Source of the DNA: Protostelium mycophagum
Lineage: Eukaryota; Evosea; Variosea; Protosteliida; Protosteliaceae
DNA length: 64,000 nt
Reading direction: 5' to 3'
NCBI GenBank assembly: GCA_002081555.1
Contig: MZNV01001852.1
Coordinates: 45,118 to 109,117 of the forward strand
Shown: piece by piece, positions 34,495-46,699 of the stretch
Position numbering within the stretch: position 1 is the first letter of the stretch
Layout: each line of letters opens with the position of its first letter
Position numbers and translations under genes: made by a program
Notes under the pieces: model-generated
What the model was told of the DNA's origin: nothing
Seen by the model: only the letters and a program-made list of their open reading frames with translations
The model's database searches: none

Positions 34495-36260
34495 ATGGAT
34501 CCTGCACTCTTTGAGGCGACAAAAGCGGCTGTTGAGGCGGTTGTTCAAAAGCCAAAATGTACTGAGAAGTTGTTGAGCAAGCCACCATTTCGTTTTTTAC
34601 ACGATCTGATTATGGCCATCACTAAAGCCACTGGTTTTGCTGCAGGAATCTACAGTGAGGCAGAGCAGAACTCTGAGAATGTCGCCGTGAGTATTAATAC
34701 ATCATCAGATCTGTCATATCGTTGATCTGTTGAAAATCTACAGGACAAAGAGGCGAAGATCGCCTTCTTACAAAAGATCATCGACGCTGTGGTGGCCAGC
34801 GGTGTGCCTGTTAATTGCAAGCCACAGAAAGTGGTCGCCGGTGCAGAACCAGAAAACACAAACGCCTTCATACAAGCATTGGCAAGTGCCGCTGCCAGCG
34901 GGGGATCTGCCGCTCCCAAAAAGAAGTCATCTAAATCTAAAAAGTCGGAGGAAGCTTCATCAGAGCCCCCAGCTGAGGACGGCAAAAAGAAGAAGAAGAA
35001 GAAAGGGGAAGAAGCAGCACCGGCAGCAGAAGAGGTTACAAAGAAGAAGAAGAGCTCTAAAAAGAAAGAAGAGGCACCCGCAGAAGCGCCAGCTGATGAA
35101 GGAAAGAAGAAGAAAACGAAGTCAAAGAAGGCAACTGAAGAGGCTGAACCTGAGCCAGCCGAAGAGAAGAAAAAGACAAGAAAACCCAGTAAAATTGACA
35201 CAGATGCAGCCAATGAAGCTGGAAAGGCAGAATCCTCTCCTTTAGCATCAGTCAGACAGCCCCTTGCCAGCGCGAGGTATTTCATCTACATTCTGAAAGT
35301 GTCCGATGTGTCATGATGACGTGTTTAGGGGCCCTCCACCCATGGAGCGACAGAATTCCACATTGGCTGTCCCGTCACCACTGGATCAGATCGCGAGCGC
35401 CGCGTTGACCGGACCAGCGGCACCTCCTTCTTCGCAACAGAGACCTTCATCTGCCAGACTCGCACCCCCACGTATTGTGAGCAACGTCAGAACCGTCGAG
35501 AAAGCCGCTCCAGAAGCTAGCCCTCTTGCTGAAAGAAAGTTCACCGTTATAGAGGAGGTTCGACTCCAACCCCCACCATTTTTTTTGAACGCTGCAGGGA
35601 ACAGCAGAGGACGACGATTTGAACGAGGACCTCTTAGGAACCCTGGACGATGATGATGATGACGCAGACAAACCAAATGCGGTGAACACTGATGATTTTG
35701 ATGAAGAAACACAAGGAAGACTTGTTCGTGACATCATGGCTGTCAACAAGACGTCAGAGGATGACGCCGGGGCCAAGCGGAAGAAAGAGAAGGTTGATGT
35801 TGTTGCTTCACAACACCAGCGCGAGACATTACAGAAGGAGGTGAGTGGTTTCCCGCCGAATCCTAGATTTAAATTTTGAAAGATCGGCATTGTGCGAGAC
35901 AAAGTGCAGATCATTTGTCGTGGCGCGAATCCGCTGGGAAAAACCATGGATTATGTGCAAGAAGATTTTGAAAACATGTCCAAAGAGCTTGAGAAATGGA
36001 AAAAAGAAAGTGCAGAGCAACAAGCACGTTTAGAGGACGAACAACGCAGCACGGGTGAGCTCTCAATCATCTCCATCACATGTGCCACATCAAAATCTGA
36101 CCAACTTTTAGAACAGACAATACAACCCCTCATTTTGAAACTGCAAGAGCTTGATCAGGCCATCCGGGACATGCATCAGCAAATCAGCACGGCAAAGGCT
36201 GCCACCTCCAGAAATGATGAAGGCATCATCAAGATGTTGTCCATGGTTGTGAACCATTGA
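34495..36260 (+). CDS. IFT54: Intraflagellar transport protein IFT54 (TRAF3IP1/MIP-T3)
   Basis: Subunit of IFT-B that binds tubulin and links the IFT train to kinesin-II. ATG 34495. The N-terminal calponin-homology-type domain is clear: [59 protein letters not shown] and [20 protein letters not shown]. It is followed by a Lys/Glu/Ala-rich region (34910-35260) with runs of Lys, then a linker and the C-terminal coiled coil ([20 protein letters not shown] and [18 protein letters not shown]), ending [11 protein letters not shown], stop TGA 36258-36260. Six or so exons. Domain order and length (about 480 aa) match the family. Its presence is the strongest evidence that the organism has a cilium. 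Confidence 0.96.
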
Positions 36261-36404
36261 TATATAAAATTATGTACAACCTTGCTCTGTCCGGAAATCT
36301 GAACAAAAGTAAAATGGCCCAATTCGGCTTACGTATCCCAATTGGCCCAACATTTCACTCTCATGTTTGAAGAGACAACTTGAGCAGCCAAGAGATCAAA
36401 GAAG

Positions 36405-37182
36405 ATGGCAAAGGTGATCTCAGCATTTCATGGGCCCTCTGCTGCTGATCTCCTCAACCTTCAAGATCGTCTGAAGATTACAGCGTGAACGCAAGGCCAA
36501 AACATCTCCTTTGAGCGTGAAAAAGCCATCCCAAGCTATGAAACAAGTACTGCATCCATCTGATCCCGAATCCTCGTGACATGGTCGCAGAGCCCTCGAA
36601 AATTCTCTGGCGATCAAATCAGGTCCTTGGAGCTTCGCTTGATGAACAGAAACGAGGAGAAGTTCACCCCAAAAGATCTCAAGTTCCTGGCCCATGAGAC
36701 CCAGCTGGAGATCAAGCAAATTCAGACTTGGCATTACGGCCGGACCCGGAGGACCCGAAAGGTGAGATTCTTTTATTTTTATAATCTCTCATGCGATTAG
36801 ACGAAAGTTACTGAAGAATCTGAACCAGAAGGGTCGGAAGATTCCTCTGATTACCATCCTGATTCTTCAGAGTCTGAGTCTATGGAGGTAGGGATTTTGG
36901 AATGACGTAAGAGTGTACCTCTTGTATCTACAACTCCTTGAATTTAAATTTAGAATGCAAATATTTAGCTATTTATTATTTTCTGATTGTGGACAGGAGA
37001 ATGACAAGGAAGAGATATCGGAAGAGTCTCTCGACTTTCTAATCGGATATTACGGAGCTAAAAAGATGATGGATGTGAATGTTGACGATATCCCCATGCG
37101 GTTCATCGAGAAGATGTCTCAGTCGGCAAAGATATCAGTGGAACAAGTCAGAATGTGGATTCGGAATCGACAAAATGAGTGA
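36405..37182 (+). CDS. Tandem-homeodomain protein
   Basis: ATG 36405 gives MAK, then an intron to CGT at about 36486 (RERKAKTSPLSVKKPSQAMK, Q), then a second intron ending GGTCGCAG. First homeodomain: SPRKFSGDQIRSLELRLM to LEIKQIQTWHYGRTRRTRK, with Trp kept and WFxNR altered. An acidic Ser-rich exon (EESEPEGSEDSSDYHPDSSE) separates it from the second homeodomain, which ends ISVEQVRMWIRNRQNE, close to canonical (W-I-R-N-R). Stop TGA 37180-37182. DNA binding is inferred. Starts 145 nt after IFT54 on the same strand. It is the third divergent homeodomain gene in about 12 kb. Confidence 0.7.
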
Positions 37183-37564
37183 TTGTGATGAGAGAAATTT
37201 GACAAAATAAAGAATTAAAAGGGCAAATATTTACGTTCAGTATATACAATGCGGCTCAGTCTCCACCAAATCTATTATACCTGAAGCAATTGATTAGAGT
37301 CAGGTGGATACTTTTTCACTCACCATGGCGGACACGGGTTTGTACAAAAATTATTTGCTTAATAGTATTAATAGTATTAATAGTATTGATAGAAAATATG
37401 AGGAACTGTGGTGGCCCTTTTCTAACAATTTTTGTAGCGTCTCCCAAATCAACAAACTCCAGAAGAAGTGGAAGAAAAATTAATGTAGAATTTTCCATTG
37501 GGGGGATAAAAAATTTATTTTTTGTAGATTTCGGAAACAATGAACTCAGAATTCCTCAGCGAGG
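37183..37564. other. Region upstream of the Arf-GEF gene with a 9-bp microsatellite
   Basis: A frame beginning MADTGLYKNYLLNSIN at about 37325 contains three copies of AATAGTATT (37361-37387), coding for repeated Ser-Ile-Asn. It ends near 37480 and is probably not a gene. The rest is the promoter side of the GBF1-like gene. Confidence 0.4.
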
Positions 37565-40500
37565 ATGACATCGCCACCACCTCATCACTCGGAAATGGAG
37601 GGGCTTGGTGGTCAGCTTTCTATATCTCTGAGGCCTTTACAAGTGACTGCAAAGAATCTAGTGATTGGAGAGATCAACAATGTGATGGCTGCCATGAGAT
37701 TAAATAGCAGATGGTCGTCAAAGAGCAGACAATTGGTAGGTTCATCCCGTGAAACATGCAATGAGCGTTAATATTGAATGACCATAGCGTCCTGGACAGG
37801 AGAGCCCTTTATTGCGTGGCTTTAAAACACTAAGAGAACAATTAGAATCTGTTCAAGGTAAAATCATCTTCAAGTCACAAGGTTCTCATTCTCTCAGATC
37901 TTTCGAAGGAAGATGCCCTTCTATATCTACAACCTTTCCTTAGTGTGATAAGATCACAAGAAACCAGCGGACCCATCACTGGCGTGGCATTAAATTCTGT
38001 TTCAAAATTCGTGGAAGGTTTATTGAGTGAGTTCAGCCACTTTAGAAGATCATTTCACGACGATCATCTGATGTATTTTCAGAGCCAGACGCGCCTAATG
38101 CGAAGAGCGCCATCGAAGGTATCAGCGAGGCGGCGACACATTGCCGATTTGAAGCCACAGATCCAGGGAGCGACGAAGTCGTCCTCATGAAAATCCTCCA
38201 GGTGATCACACAACACCATTATCTCTTCATCCTCTCAACACCAAAAAGACGACCCTGTTCAACATTAATTTGTAGATGTTCTAAGAAAACTTCATTAAAT
38301 TCTTTGATATTAAAAATAAAATTAACCAAAAAAGGTGCTTGGCTCTTGTTTTAGGTCGCCTGTTGGACTTTTACTTTCCGATGACCAGATCATGGAAATG
38401 ATACAGACATGTTTCAGGATGAGCTCGCAAGCACGTCTCAGCGGTGAGAGGATACTTTTGGATTACCTATCTACAATTGATTTTACAACGAATTTTCCTG
38501 AATTTTTCGCAGAATTATTGCGGAAAACGGCGGAGAGGACCCTTATAGAAGTTTTCGAAATTATTTTCGGAAAATTATCTTCCGACCCTCCGGATCCGGC
38601 TACGGGCGAATCTAGCGGTTTCAACTTGAAAATCATGGAAAATGCGATGAATTTTGCCTGCAATAATATTACCGTTCCGAGCGTTGTAAACGGAGAGACT
38701 GACAGAATGGAGTCAGACATATGTCTCTTGGGTTTGACCATGGCGGGTGAGTTTGTATTCTACAACTGTTTTTTGACAGTCTACAACGACTTTTTGGTGA
38801 TCTACAATCCTATCTCTGCGGAACCATCCTGCTGCATGGAGAATTTATTTTTTCGGACGGTGACAAAGACCTCCTTCTGATGCTATTTATAGGTACAATT
38901 GTAGAGACGAGTATCCATTCGATAAGAAAATATCCGACTTTAGTGAATATTATCCAAAATAGTTTAACTAGAAAAACCCTGCAGGTGAACAATTATTTTT
39001 TTCGAAGAATTCTTTTGGCTTTTTAATAAAAATATAAAAATTACGATTGACGCGTTGTAGTGCGCGTTGTCTGATGAGTTGATGGTCATTACGACAAGTC
39101 TTAGGATATCTTTGCATCTGTTTTTACAGATGACAGAACTCCTCAAAGCTCAGGTGCCGAATTCCATCGGAATTTCACCGAAATTTCGCTGACATTTCCA
39201 GATCGAAATGTTTTTCTCCTCCATATTACAAGTTGTAGACAAGAGGGGGGATTTATCATATGAAAAACACGAAGCCATTTTGGAGACATTTTTAGATTTC
39301 TGTCGACACCCTACTTTTCTGACCTTGGTTTATCTGAACTACGATTGTGATTTTAGATGCCCAAACTTATTGGAGGGAATTTGCTCGTTTTTGCAAAAGG
39401 TCAGAAATTTTATTTAAAATAATTTAATTTTTTTCATTTATGTTTTTTGAAACTACAACGTTATATTTCCTCAACAAAAAGGGCGGGAAATAATCATATT
39501 GACGAAACGAAGAATCTGACTCGTTGTAGAGTGCGATGCCTGTGAATGGTGAGCTGTCTACAATACACATGCTGGCTGTGGAGACATTGGCTGCCATAGC
39601 TACAAACACGTTCAACCGTCTACAACTGCACAACAGTGAGAACGACATGTCTCCTTTCCAACCACAGGTATTTTTCCGGAATTTCTCCGAAATTTCTGCG
39701 AATTTCACCTTATTTTTCATCAAAATTAAATTAAAAAACGAAATTAAAATATCTTTATTTATTAAAATTAAAATACATTAAACTTTTAACAGTTGAGTTC
39801 TGTGGGACATCAAAAGAGGCTCAAAACAATGAACCAAGTCGCCGTGGAGAAATTCAACGAGGCGGGGTCGAAGGATATATCGTATATCACCCATCTACAA
39901 CAGTGTGGAATACTCCCACAAGAGGGGGATAGTGAGGAGTTTTACAGACGCCTGGCATTGTTTATCCGGTACTCTTACGGAATTAACAAAGGAAAGATCG
40001 GAGAGTTTATCGGCTCGAGAAAAGAGCTCAACAAGAGGGTGATCTATTTTTAGAACTGTACAATGTCATCTGAAAATTTTCGTGGAATTTCTTCGAAATT
40101 TTTCTTAAAAATTTTCAAGTGATTCCTCGGTCAATTTTTCCCGCCAAATGAATTTTCTCTGAAATTTCCAGGTGTTACAAGAATACGTCCACACTCTCAA
40201 CATCGCGGACAAGCCCATCCACAACGCCCTCCGACTTTTCTTCGAAAGCTTCCGCATCACTGGAGAGTCTGCAAACATCGAGTTGGTCCTCACCCCCTTC
40301 ACCGACCATTTCTTCCAGTCTGTTGGAGAACCCTTTCTGCACCCTGACGCGGTGTATACTCTTGCTTATGCCATCATCCTGCTAAACTCGGACGCGCATA
40401 ACAAACAGGCGAGTTGTAGATGACCGATTTTTCAATTAGTTTTTTACGATTTGATTTTTATTAAAGATTTCTGTTTTTCGAAAAGATTCTACGTTTCAAT

Positions 40501-43500
40501 CGAAACTTTGAGGAATTTTCATTGACAAATCCAGGTGCGTGTGAAAATGACTGAAAAACAATTTATACACAATCTACGAGGCTCAAATAATCGGTCCGAT
40601 TTCCCACCAGATCTGCTCAAAGCGATCTACAAACACATCAGAGACAACGAATTCAAAATTCCCGAAGAGTATCTTAGCAACGTGAGCGAAGCCACCTGGT
40701 CTCAATTATTTGAAAAGTACGACCCCAAGGCTTATGGTCTCTATGGGAACATGATGACGTCATCAAACGGGGGGTATCTGGAGGTGGGAAGTGAGCTGGA
40801 GGCTTCGTTGTATGACTTTTCCGCGTTTTCAGTACTGTACGCACCTTTTGTCAATGCCATCTCTTCCGGTGAGTTTATCCGTTTCCCTGAAATTCCTGAG
40901 AGTTTTCATGGGGAATGTCGTGGATTTTTCGGAGAAATTTCGGTGATGATGACTGAGACATGTGTAGTTTTCAAGTTTACGAACGATGATTCGGTGTTGG
41001 AGGAGCTTGTCAAGCATTTAAATATGATAGTCCATATCGCTGCTGCATACAACTTCAATGAGGCCGTGGACAGCATCATTGTCAGTCATTTTGCATCATC
41101 ATCATTTCATTAATGTTTCATGATCATCATTATTTCGTCACCATCTGTCCATGTGGTGTCCTCATATGTCGACAGGTGACTCTGTTGAAGTATGCCACAC
41201 AAGTGATCACAACATCAAATTCAACGACAGAAAATACAAGCCCAACAACATTATTCGGTTCAAACAAAAAAGCTCTTCTCGCTATGAAGGTTTTTTTATA
41301 TTTATTATTTTTATTTTATTTTAATTTATTTATTTATTATTTTTTTCCTCTTTTGGATCAGAATTTCCGAAATTTCTTCTACTTTTCTGATGAAGTCATC
41401 AGGTCGCATTCTCCATCACAAAGAGATACGCAGGGTGGATCAGGGATGCCTGGAAAACGGTTCGTTGTAGATGAATGAGATCCAAAAAAATAATTTCGTC
41501 AGGTCATCTCTTTCATTTTACTGCTGAACAAGATCGGATTACTGCCCTCTTTCTTGGAAAAATTCGAGCTTAACGACCCCGCGATGGCAGCCAAGGGTAC
41601 GTAATGATGACGTCATATATAGTTTTATTGGAATGAAAACTCTACTTGTTGATTATTAACCGAATATTTTCTTTTTTCAAAAATTTTCCCGCCAAAATTT
41701 CTGAAATTCTTATTCTGATGAAACCCAGCCGCAAAGAAAGAAATCAAGTCAGGAGCATCTTTGTGGAATTTGGGGTCATCGTGGTTCGGTTTTGGCGGAG
41801 CAAGTTCGCCTTCTTCACCCCGCAAAGAGGATGGTGGTGATGACGTGTACGAGGAGCCCACTTATGACATCATGGAGAGAGACCCACAGGTACACTCGCG
41901 ATATCATCGTTTTGGTCGGATTCAATTCTTCTTAATGAAAAATGAATCGAAATTTCATTGAAAATCTCCGGAATTTTCTCGGAATTTTCTGACAGAATCA
42001 GTCCGAAAAGAAGGCCCAGGAGGCGGTGAAATCATGTGACATCCCCGAGATTCTCAACGTCTCCCACGACATCCACCCCGAGTCTCTCAACGCGCTCGTC
42101 GCCTCTATACTCTCTCATTGCAATAAAACAGAGGAGGGTAAGATGCAAAACAAAGAAGAAAAGAAAAACTCTGCGTTTAGTTTAGATCTACTCACCAGCA
42201 TCGCCTTGAAAAACAGCCACAGAATCACTGAGATATGGTGAGTTGTAGATGGATTATTTTTATTTTCAGTATTTTATTTGAATCGAATACCAAGAATTGG
42301 ATATGCTTTCTACTGGTATTTCCCGCTGCAAATAAAAATTCCAATGACAGCACATCTCTTCCTACACATCATGATATCATATCATCTGACATCGCAGGCA
42401 ACCCATGTCCGCGCATTTCTCTTCGGTGATCGAGACGAGCTCGAGGATGAGCGATTACACAGACAAAGCCATCGTCAATCTGGTCAACATCGCCATCCGA
42501 TTGTCTCAACATAATGTGTTGGATGTGGCTGTCATAATGACTCTCCAATCACTCATCAAGATGAATACGAATGTGGCGGAGCTGGCTGCCAGGAAGGTGA
42601 ATTTTCCGGGAAATTTCGTGAAAGCTCAACAAGATTTCAGGTTACGTATGGAATATCCCAGCTGGTCGAAACTTCTCCGGACATGATCAAGTGATTTTTT
42701 TATTTATTTGCGTCGTTGTAGATTCACACCACACAGGACATCCTTAGGCTGGTCAACCCTCAGCGCTTTCCTCGACTTTTCCTCGAACTTTCCGTCCTCT
42801 GAGAGTGGGGGCTTTAAGATACTGGCACATTTATTGACCAAGAGCAACCTGATCACAAAGAGCAGTTTTTCGAATTGGATCACGCTCATCATCTTCTTCA
42901 CAAAGCCAAGGTAAGATATCATGATGTGATGTGATGACGTCATATGACGTCTCTATCATAAGAATATATGAGGAAATTTCATACCGATCTATTTTCATAA
43001 ATTTCTGACGTGTGATGACGTCATCAGGTGTTCACCGAGCACCGCAAATTCAGCGATGGAACTATTATGGTCTTTATTCGGATTTATTCCTGACCTTCTA
43101 CAACTCCAAACACCAGCCACTCCCAACTATGACGAGAAGATCCAAGAAGGTGACTCATTGTAGATCGTCATTCCGTTCTGAGAACCAGAATTTTCTGAAC
43201 TATTTCGCAGCGTGGACCAACTATTGGCTGCCGGTATTGCAACAACTGTGTGTTTTGTGCCAAGACCATAGACCAGAAGTCCGCAGCCATGCCATCAACT
43301 TCCTTCAGCGATCACTGCACTCTAATTACCTGCAGAAATTGCCCCCAGATGTCTGTTACCAGTGTTTCAAACAGGTGAGTTTTCGTTGTAGATGGAGTTG
43401 TAGAACAAGAAGATCAGTTTCATTCGGACGAAAATAGTCCTGACCCAATTTGCAAGAAATAATCTGCAGCAATTATAGTGTCAGCCACCAAAATTGATGA

Positions 43501-44256
43501 CCAAACATTCAAATCATTTCGCACGAACTATCTTGTTTGATAACCGCACAAAACACCGTCAACAATTATTTCAGAGATGGATTTGCACAACATCCGAGTT
43601 CTGACGTTTATTCAGGTCGTCTTTCCGTTGCTGAGGACGATGTTGTCCACAGAAAACCGTGCGAATCTCAGCGGGTCTGGTATGCCGGATCCCTCAGTTC
43701 ATCACACCGAAGAGATGAGGAACAGAGGTTTCAATCTTTTGAAATCCGTGTATCTACAATACCTCTACCAAGTCATAGCCCTGCCTAACTTCGAGGAATT
43801 ATGGCTTGAGATTTTAGATTTCATGGAAGCCTTTGGAAAATCAGACAACGAACAATTGGTGAGTTTTTAGACTTGGGTTCGACAACAAATATTGAAAAAT
43901 TGTAAACTGACCTCTTAAAGACAGAAGGAGTGAGAGAAGGATGCAAGATCATCCTGCTCATCATGTCCAACAGCGGCTTTTTTAGCGGGAAGCCATCGTC
44001 TACAACCGACCAAAACGAAGCATTCCCAGCCGCTTTCAGACAGAGGATATGGAACGACACTTGGCAGAAAATGGACTCCTTCTACCCCTCCCTGAGACAA
44101 GAGTGGCAGCGTGACTCGCCAGAGGACTTTGGGGGATCCCCGCCACCAACTACAACGAAACCGGAGGTGGTCGAGACTGTACAAGTGGAGGTGCAGAGGC
44201 CGAAAACACCACCACCTGTGAGGCCGATTTCACCAAGTCAGGCAACTGAAGTATAA
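37565..44256 (+). CDS. GBF1: Sec7-domain Arf guanine-nucleotide exchange factor, GBF1/Gea-type
   Basis: Large Arf1-GEF acting at the ER-Golgi interface. ATG 37565; NLVIGEINNVMAAMRLNSRW matches the DCB start of GBF1. DCB-HUS exons run to about 39.7 kb. The Sec7 domain lies about 39.8-40.6 kb: EEFYRRLALFIRYSYGINKG, ALRLFFESFRITGESANIEL, where the Glu after Gly is the catalytic glutamic finger, VYTLAYAIILLNSDAHNKQ and MTEKQFIHNLRG. HDS regions follow: SIVSHFAS is replaced by TLLKYATQVI in the spliced reading, VAFSITKRYAGWIRDAWKT, SFILLLNKIGLLPSFLEKFE, and LPVLQQLCVLCQDHRPEVRS. The tail is Pro-rich (TPPPVRPISPSQATEV), stop TAA 44254-44256. The intron after HNKQ starts GC at 40409, a GC-AG intron. 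Many introns carry CGTTGTAG. More than fifteen exons; not every junction was resolved. Confidence 0.93.
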
Positions 44257-44361
44257 AAAGTCAGAACAAGTGCACAATAATTTAATGATGTTTAATCATA
44301 TGTATTTTTCTTGCAAAAAAAGCTGCAAAATGTAGAGTTTAATATCACTATTTTTATTCTT

Positions 44362-45966
44362 CTAGAGGAGAATGAAAATGATCATGACACAAGCAAAGAA
44401 GGAGACAAGGGCCTTTTGGCCACTTGAATTTAGCTGTGTTGTTTTCGGTGTTGCGGAGCCGATGAACCACATGTTGCAGACAGTGCTGTTGTCTTTGACG
44501 TACACTGCAGCGTTAGAAGCCTGTTCTGAGCACCCTGAAAATATTGGCACAAATATTGGTGTCCAAAAACTGACCTGAAGAGAGGACGAGATTAGAAATG
44601 CGGTTCACAATCTTGTACATCCCGTTGCCTGATATGACGTCATCACCACGAAATTCCATTGAAATCTCACTCTGCTTGATGAATTTGTGCTGCATGGAGA
44701 TGAACGCGGTTCTGTAAGTTACCGTTGCTGTCAGTCCAACATTCGAATTTCGGCGGTTGTCGACGCATCCGTGGGAATTCATCTCACAAGCGATGTACCA
44801 GTCGTACGCTGTGGGCATGATTTTCCAAATCTGGTTGTTGCTTCCCACCTTGTCCGAGACAGACAGTGGAGAATCATCTATGATGGAGGAGTTCTGACAT
44901 GTTAGTGAAATTTCAGTGGGATATATGGAGATGTACCGTTGTAGTGAGGTATTGACCTTTGGAGTTGTAGATGTAGAATTTGTCTGTGCTGTCGAATTGA
45001 TTGTTGTCAGGAAGAGCATCGAAAGCAAACTGCTTGAGTCAGACTGCGTCTCGTTGTAGACGAGTACCTTCATCTGTGGGGTCATGCATGTTGTGTTGCT
45101 GTTGTCATAATTCTTGTTCAGAGCCCTGGCCCAATACCTTGCGACCGTCATCTGTGCCCAGTCCTGCACACATTATTTCTGTTTGTGATGTAAAAACGTC
45201 ATTGCCTCGACTTCGTTGGTCTTGGCGTAAGAATCAGGGACGCACGCCGAATTGTCTATGGCAGTTTGCCATTCTGTAGTTCCTTCAACATGTTAGGTGA
45301 GGATCTGGTTATTTCAAATTTACCAGACAGACCGAAGGATCCGTACATGTTGCCATGGGCGAAGTCGAGAGAATGTGCAGATTCATGAATAAATACATTG
45401 GGTGGAAAGTCTCCAAAATAAGCAGCATCATTGAACGTCGCCCAGGCACCTGTTCAAAAGCTCAGGAATGACGACTGAAGGTGTGACTGTAAATACCTCC
45501 TCCCAATCCTGCACTTCCGGCGGTGATAGTTGCGACAGACGATCTGGTGATCAATAAGAGAATGTATTTCTTCTCGACCTTACCTCACGGCCAGAGGTAC
45601 TTGTCCCTCTCTATAAGCCATTGCGGTGGCATTCATGAAAGAGTCCTTGCAGATGCAGATCAAGATGCGAGGACCATCAGTGTAAGTGGCGTAGAAGTTT
45701 GCCTAGTGGTGTCAAACATTGGAGAGGAGAATGAGAAAACTGACGAGACTCGTTCCATTGGTGCAGACTTGGACCTGGCAACGTCCAGAATTTGGTGCAG
45801 AGGTCATCACGTATGGCGTGGAGACAATGTCGAAGTTTGGCATACCGCCTAATCATCGTTACTTCTCATGTGATGATTCTCATTCACCCCAGAGAGGAAT
45901 CTTAGCAGAAAGATCCATAGCCACAACAGCCCCAAATAAGGAGAGGAAGAGCACGCACTTCAGCAT
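44362..45966 (-). CDS. Secreted HExxH zinc metalloprotease with C-terminal GPI-type tail
   Basis: Start ATG at 45966 gives a signal peptide, MLKCVLFLSLFGAVVAMD. The zinc site is FIHESAHSLDFAHGN (HESAH codons 45373-45387), followed by DNSACVPDSYAKTNEVEA and DWAQMTVARYWARALNK, a pattern I associate with secreted fungal/protist zincins. The C-terminal part (about 44560-44960) has YISIYPTEISLTCQNSS, NNQIWKIMPTAYDWY and MYKIVNRISNLVLSSG, which could be a beta-trefoil-like (QxW) unit; that is a weak guess. After an intron (donor GTCAGT, acceptor TTTTCAG) the last exon ends NSSGQKALVSFFACVMIIF with a few more hydrophobic residues and TAG 44362-44364: a small-residue site plus hydrophobic tail, typical of a GPI anchor. 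Many N-glycosylation sequons. Confidence 0.7.
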
Positions 45967-46699
45967 GATGCGGAAAATACTCATCGGCAAGATTCAGATG
46001 GAAATAATTGACATCCCCAAATCCGGACTTCAGAATGGGGATGTCATTTCACACATTTCGCTTGTCTGCGAAACAGGCATTGCGGTGCAAAATGCAGCAG
46101 TAGACTAAGCAGAGTACAATGACCAGAATATGAGACCTCATCAAACACTAATTTACCATCATCTCCTCCATCTAATACCTGGCAAGGGTTCTTCTGCCAA
46201 TTGCCCAGAGGATGTGACCCTAAACGGTACTCCTGATGTCTTGATAAGGTGGGCAATCGGTACTGCACATTTCCTCTGGTTTCTTCTTCCACAAAATGGA
46301 TGGCACCGGGTGGTTTGTCGTCGTCTTTGCAGCATTAGACTACTTGAGTAAAGTATCTTTGGTTTCTATCGGTGGTATTAACATGACCTCCTTGAGACCT
46401 TTTGAGAACTCTTGCGCTTCAACTGATCTGAGAACAATTGAAACATTGTCTCATCCCTCATAGACATGTGGCTCCATCACTGCTTTGATTTGACTTTGAG
46501 TGAGATTTTTCGTTTTCATAGCACTACGTAAGTGCCGTGTGTACAACTTGCTCGGTGGGTTATTTTGAAGTTGTCAAAAAGCTTTTTGACGTTTGGGCAC
46601 AACAGCAACTCAAAGAAAGTTTATTTTGTTGATCACTTTGATTTTTGTTAGGACAAGGTTTCGTCCAAATCCACGACTCTAATGTTCAATAGAATGAGA
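45967..46699. other. Region between the metalloprotease and KCTD genes
   Basis: Open frames on both strands (for example 46130-46351 plus, 46044-46292 minus) lack any recognisable family. It holds the upstream region of the metalloprotease; the 3' end of the KCTD gene may run into it. Nothing else stands out. Confidence 0.4.

Noticed and set aside
34650-35285. Long minus-strand frame (211 codons) opposite IFT54
   Set aside because: It is the complement of the Lys/Glu/Ala-rich repeat region of IFT54; low-complexity DNA leaves the opposite frame open (Phe/Ser-rich), with no family resemblance.
37325-37480. Short frame with Ser-Ile-Asn repeats as a gene
   Set aside because: It rests on a 9-bp microsatellite and sits directly before the GBF1-like gene; no splice sites or family support.
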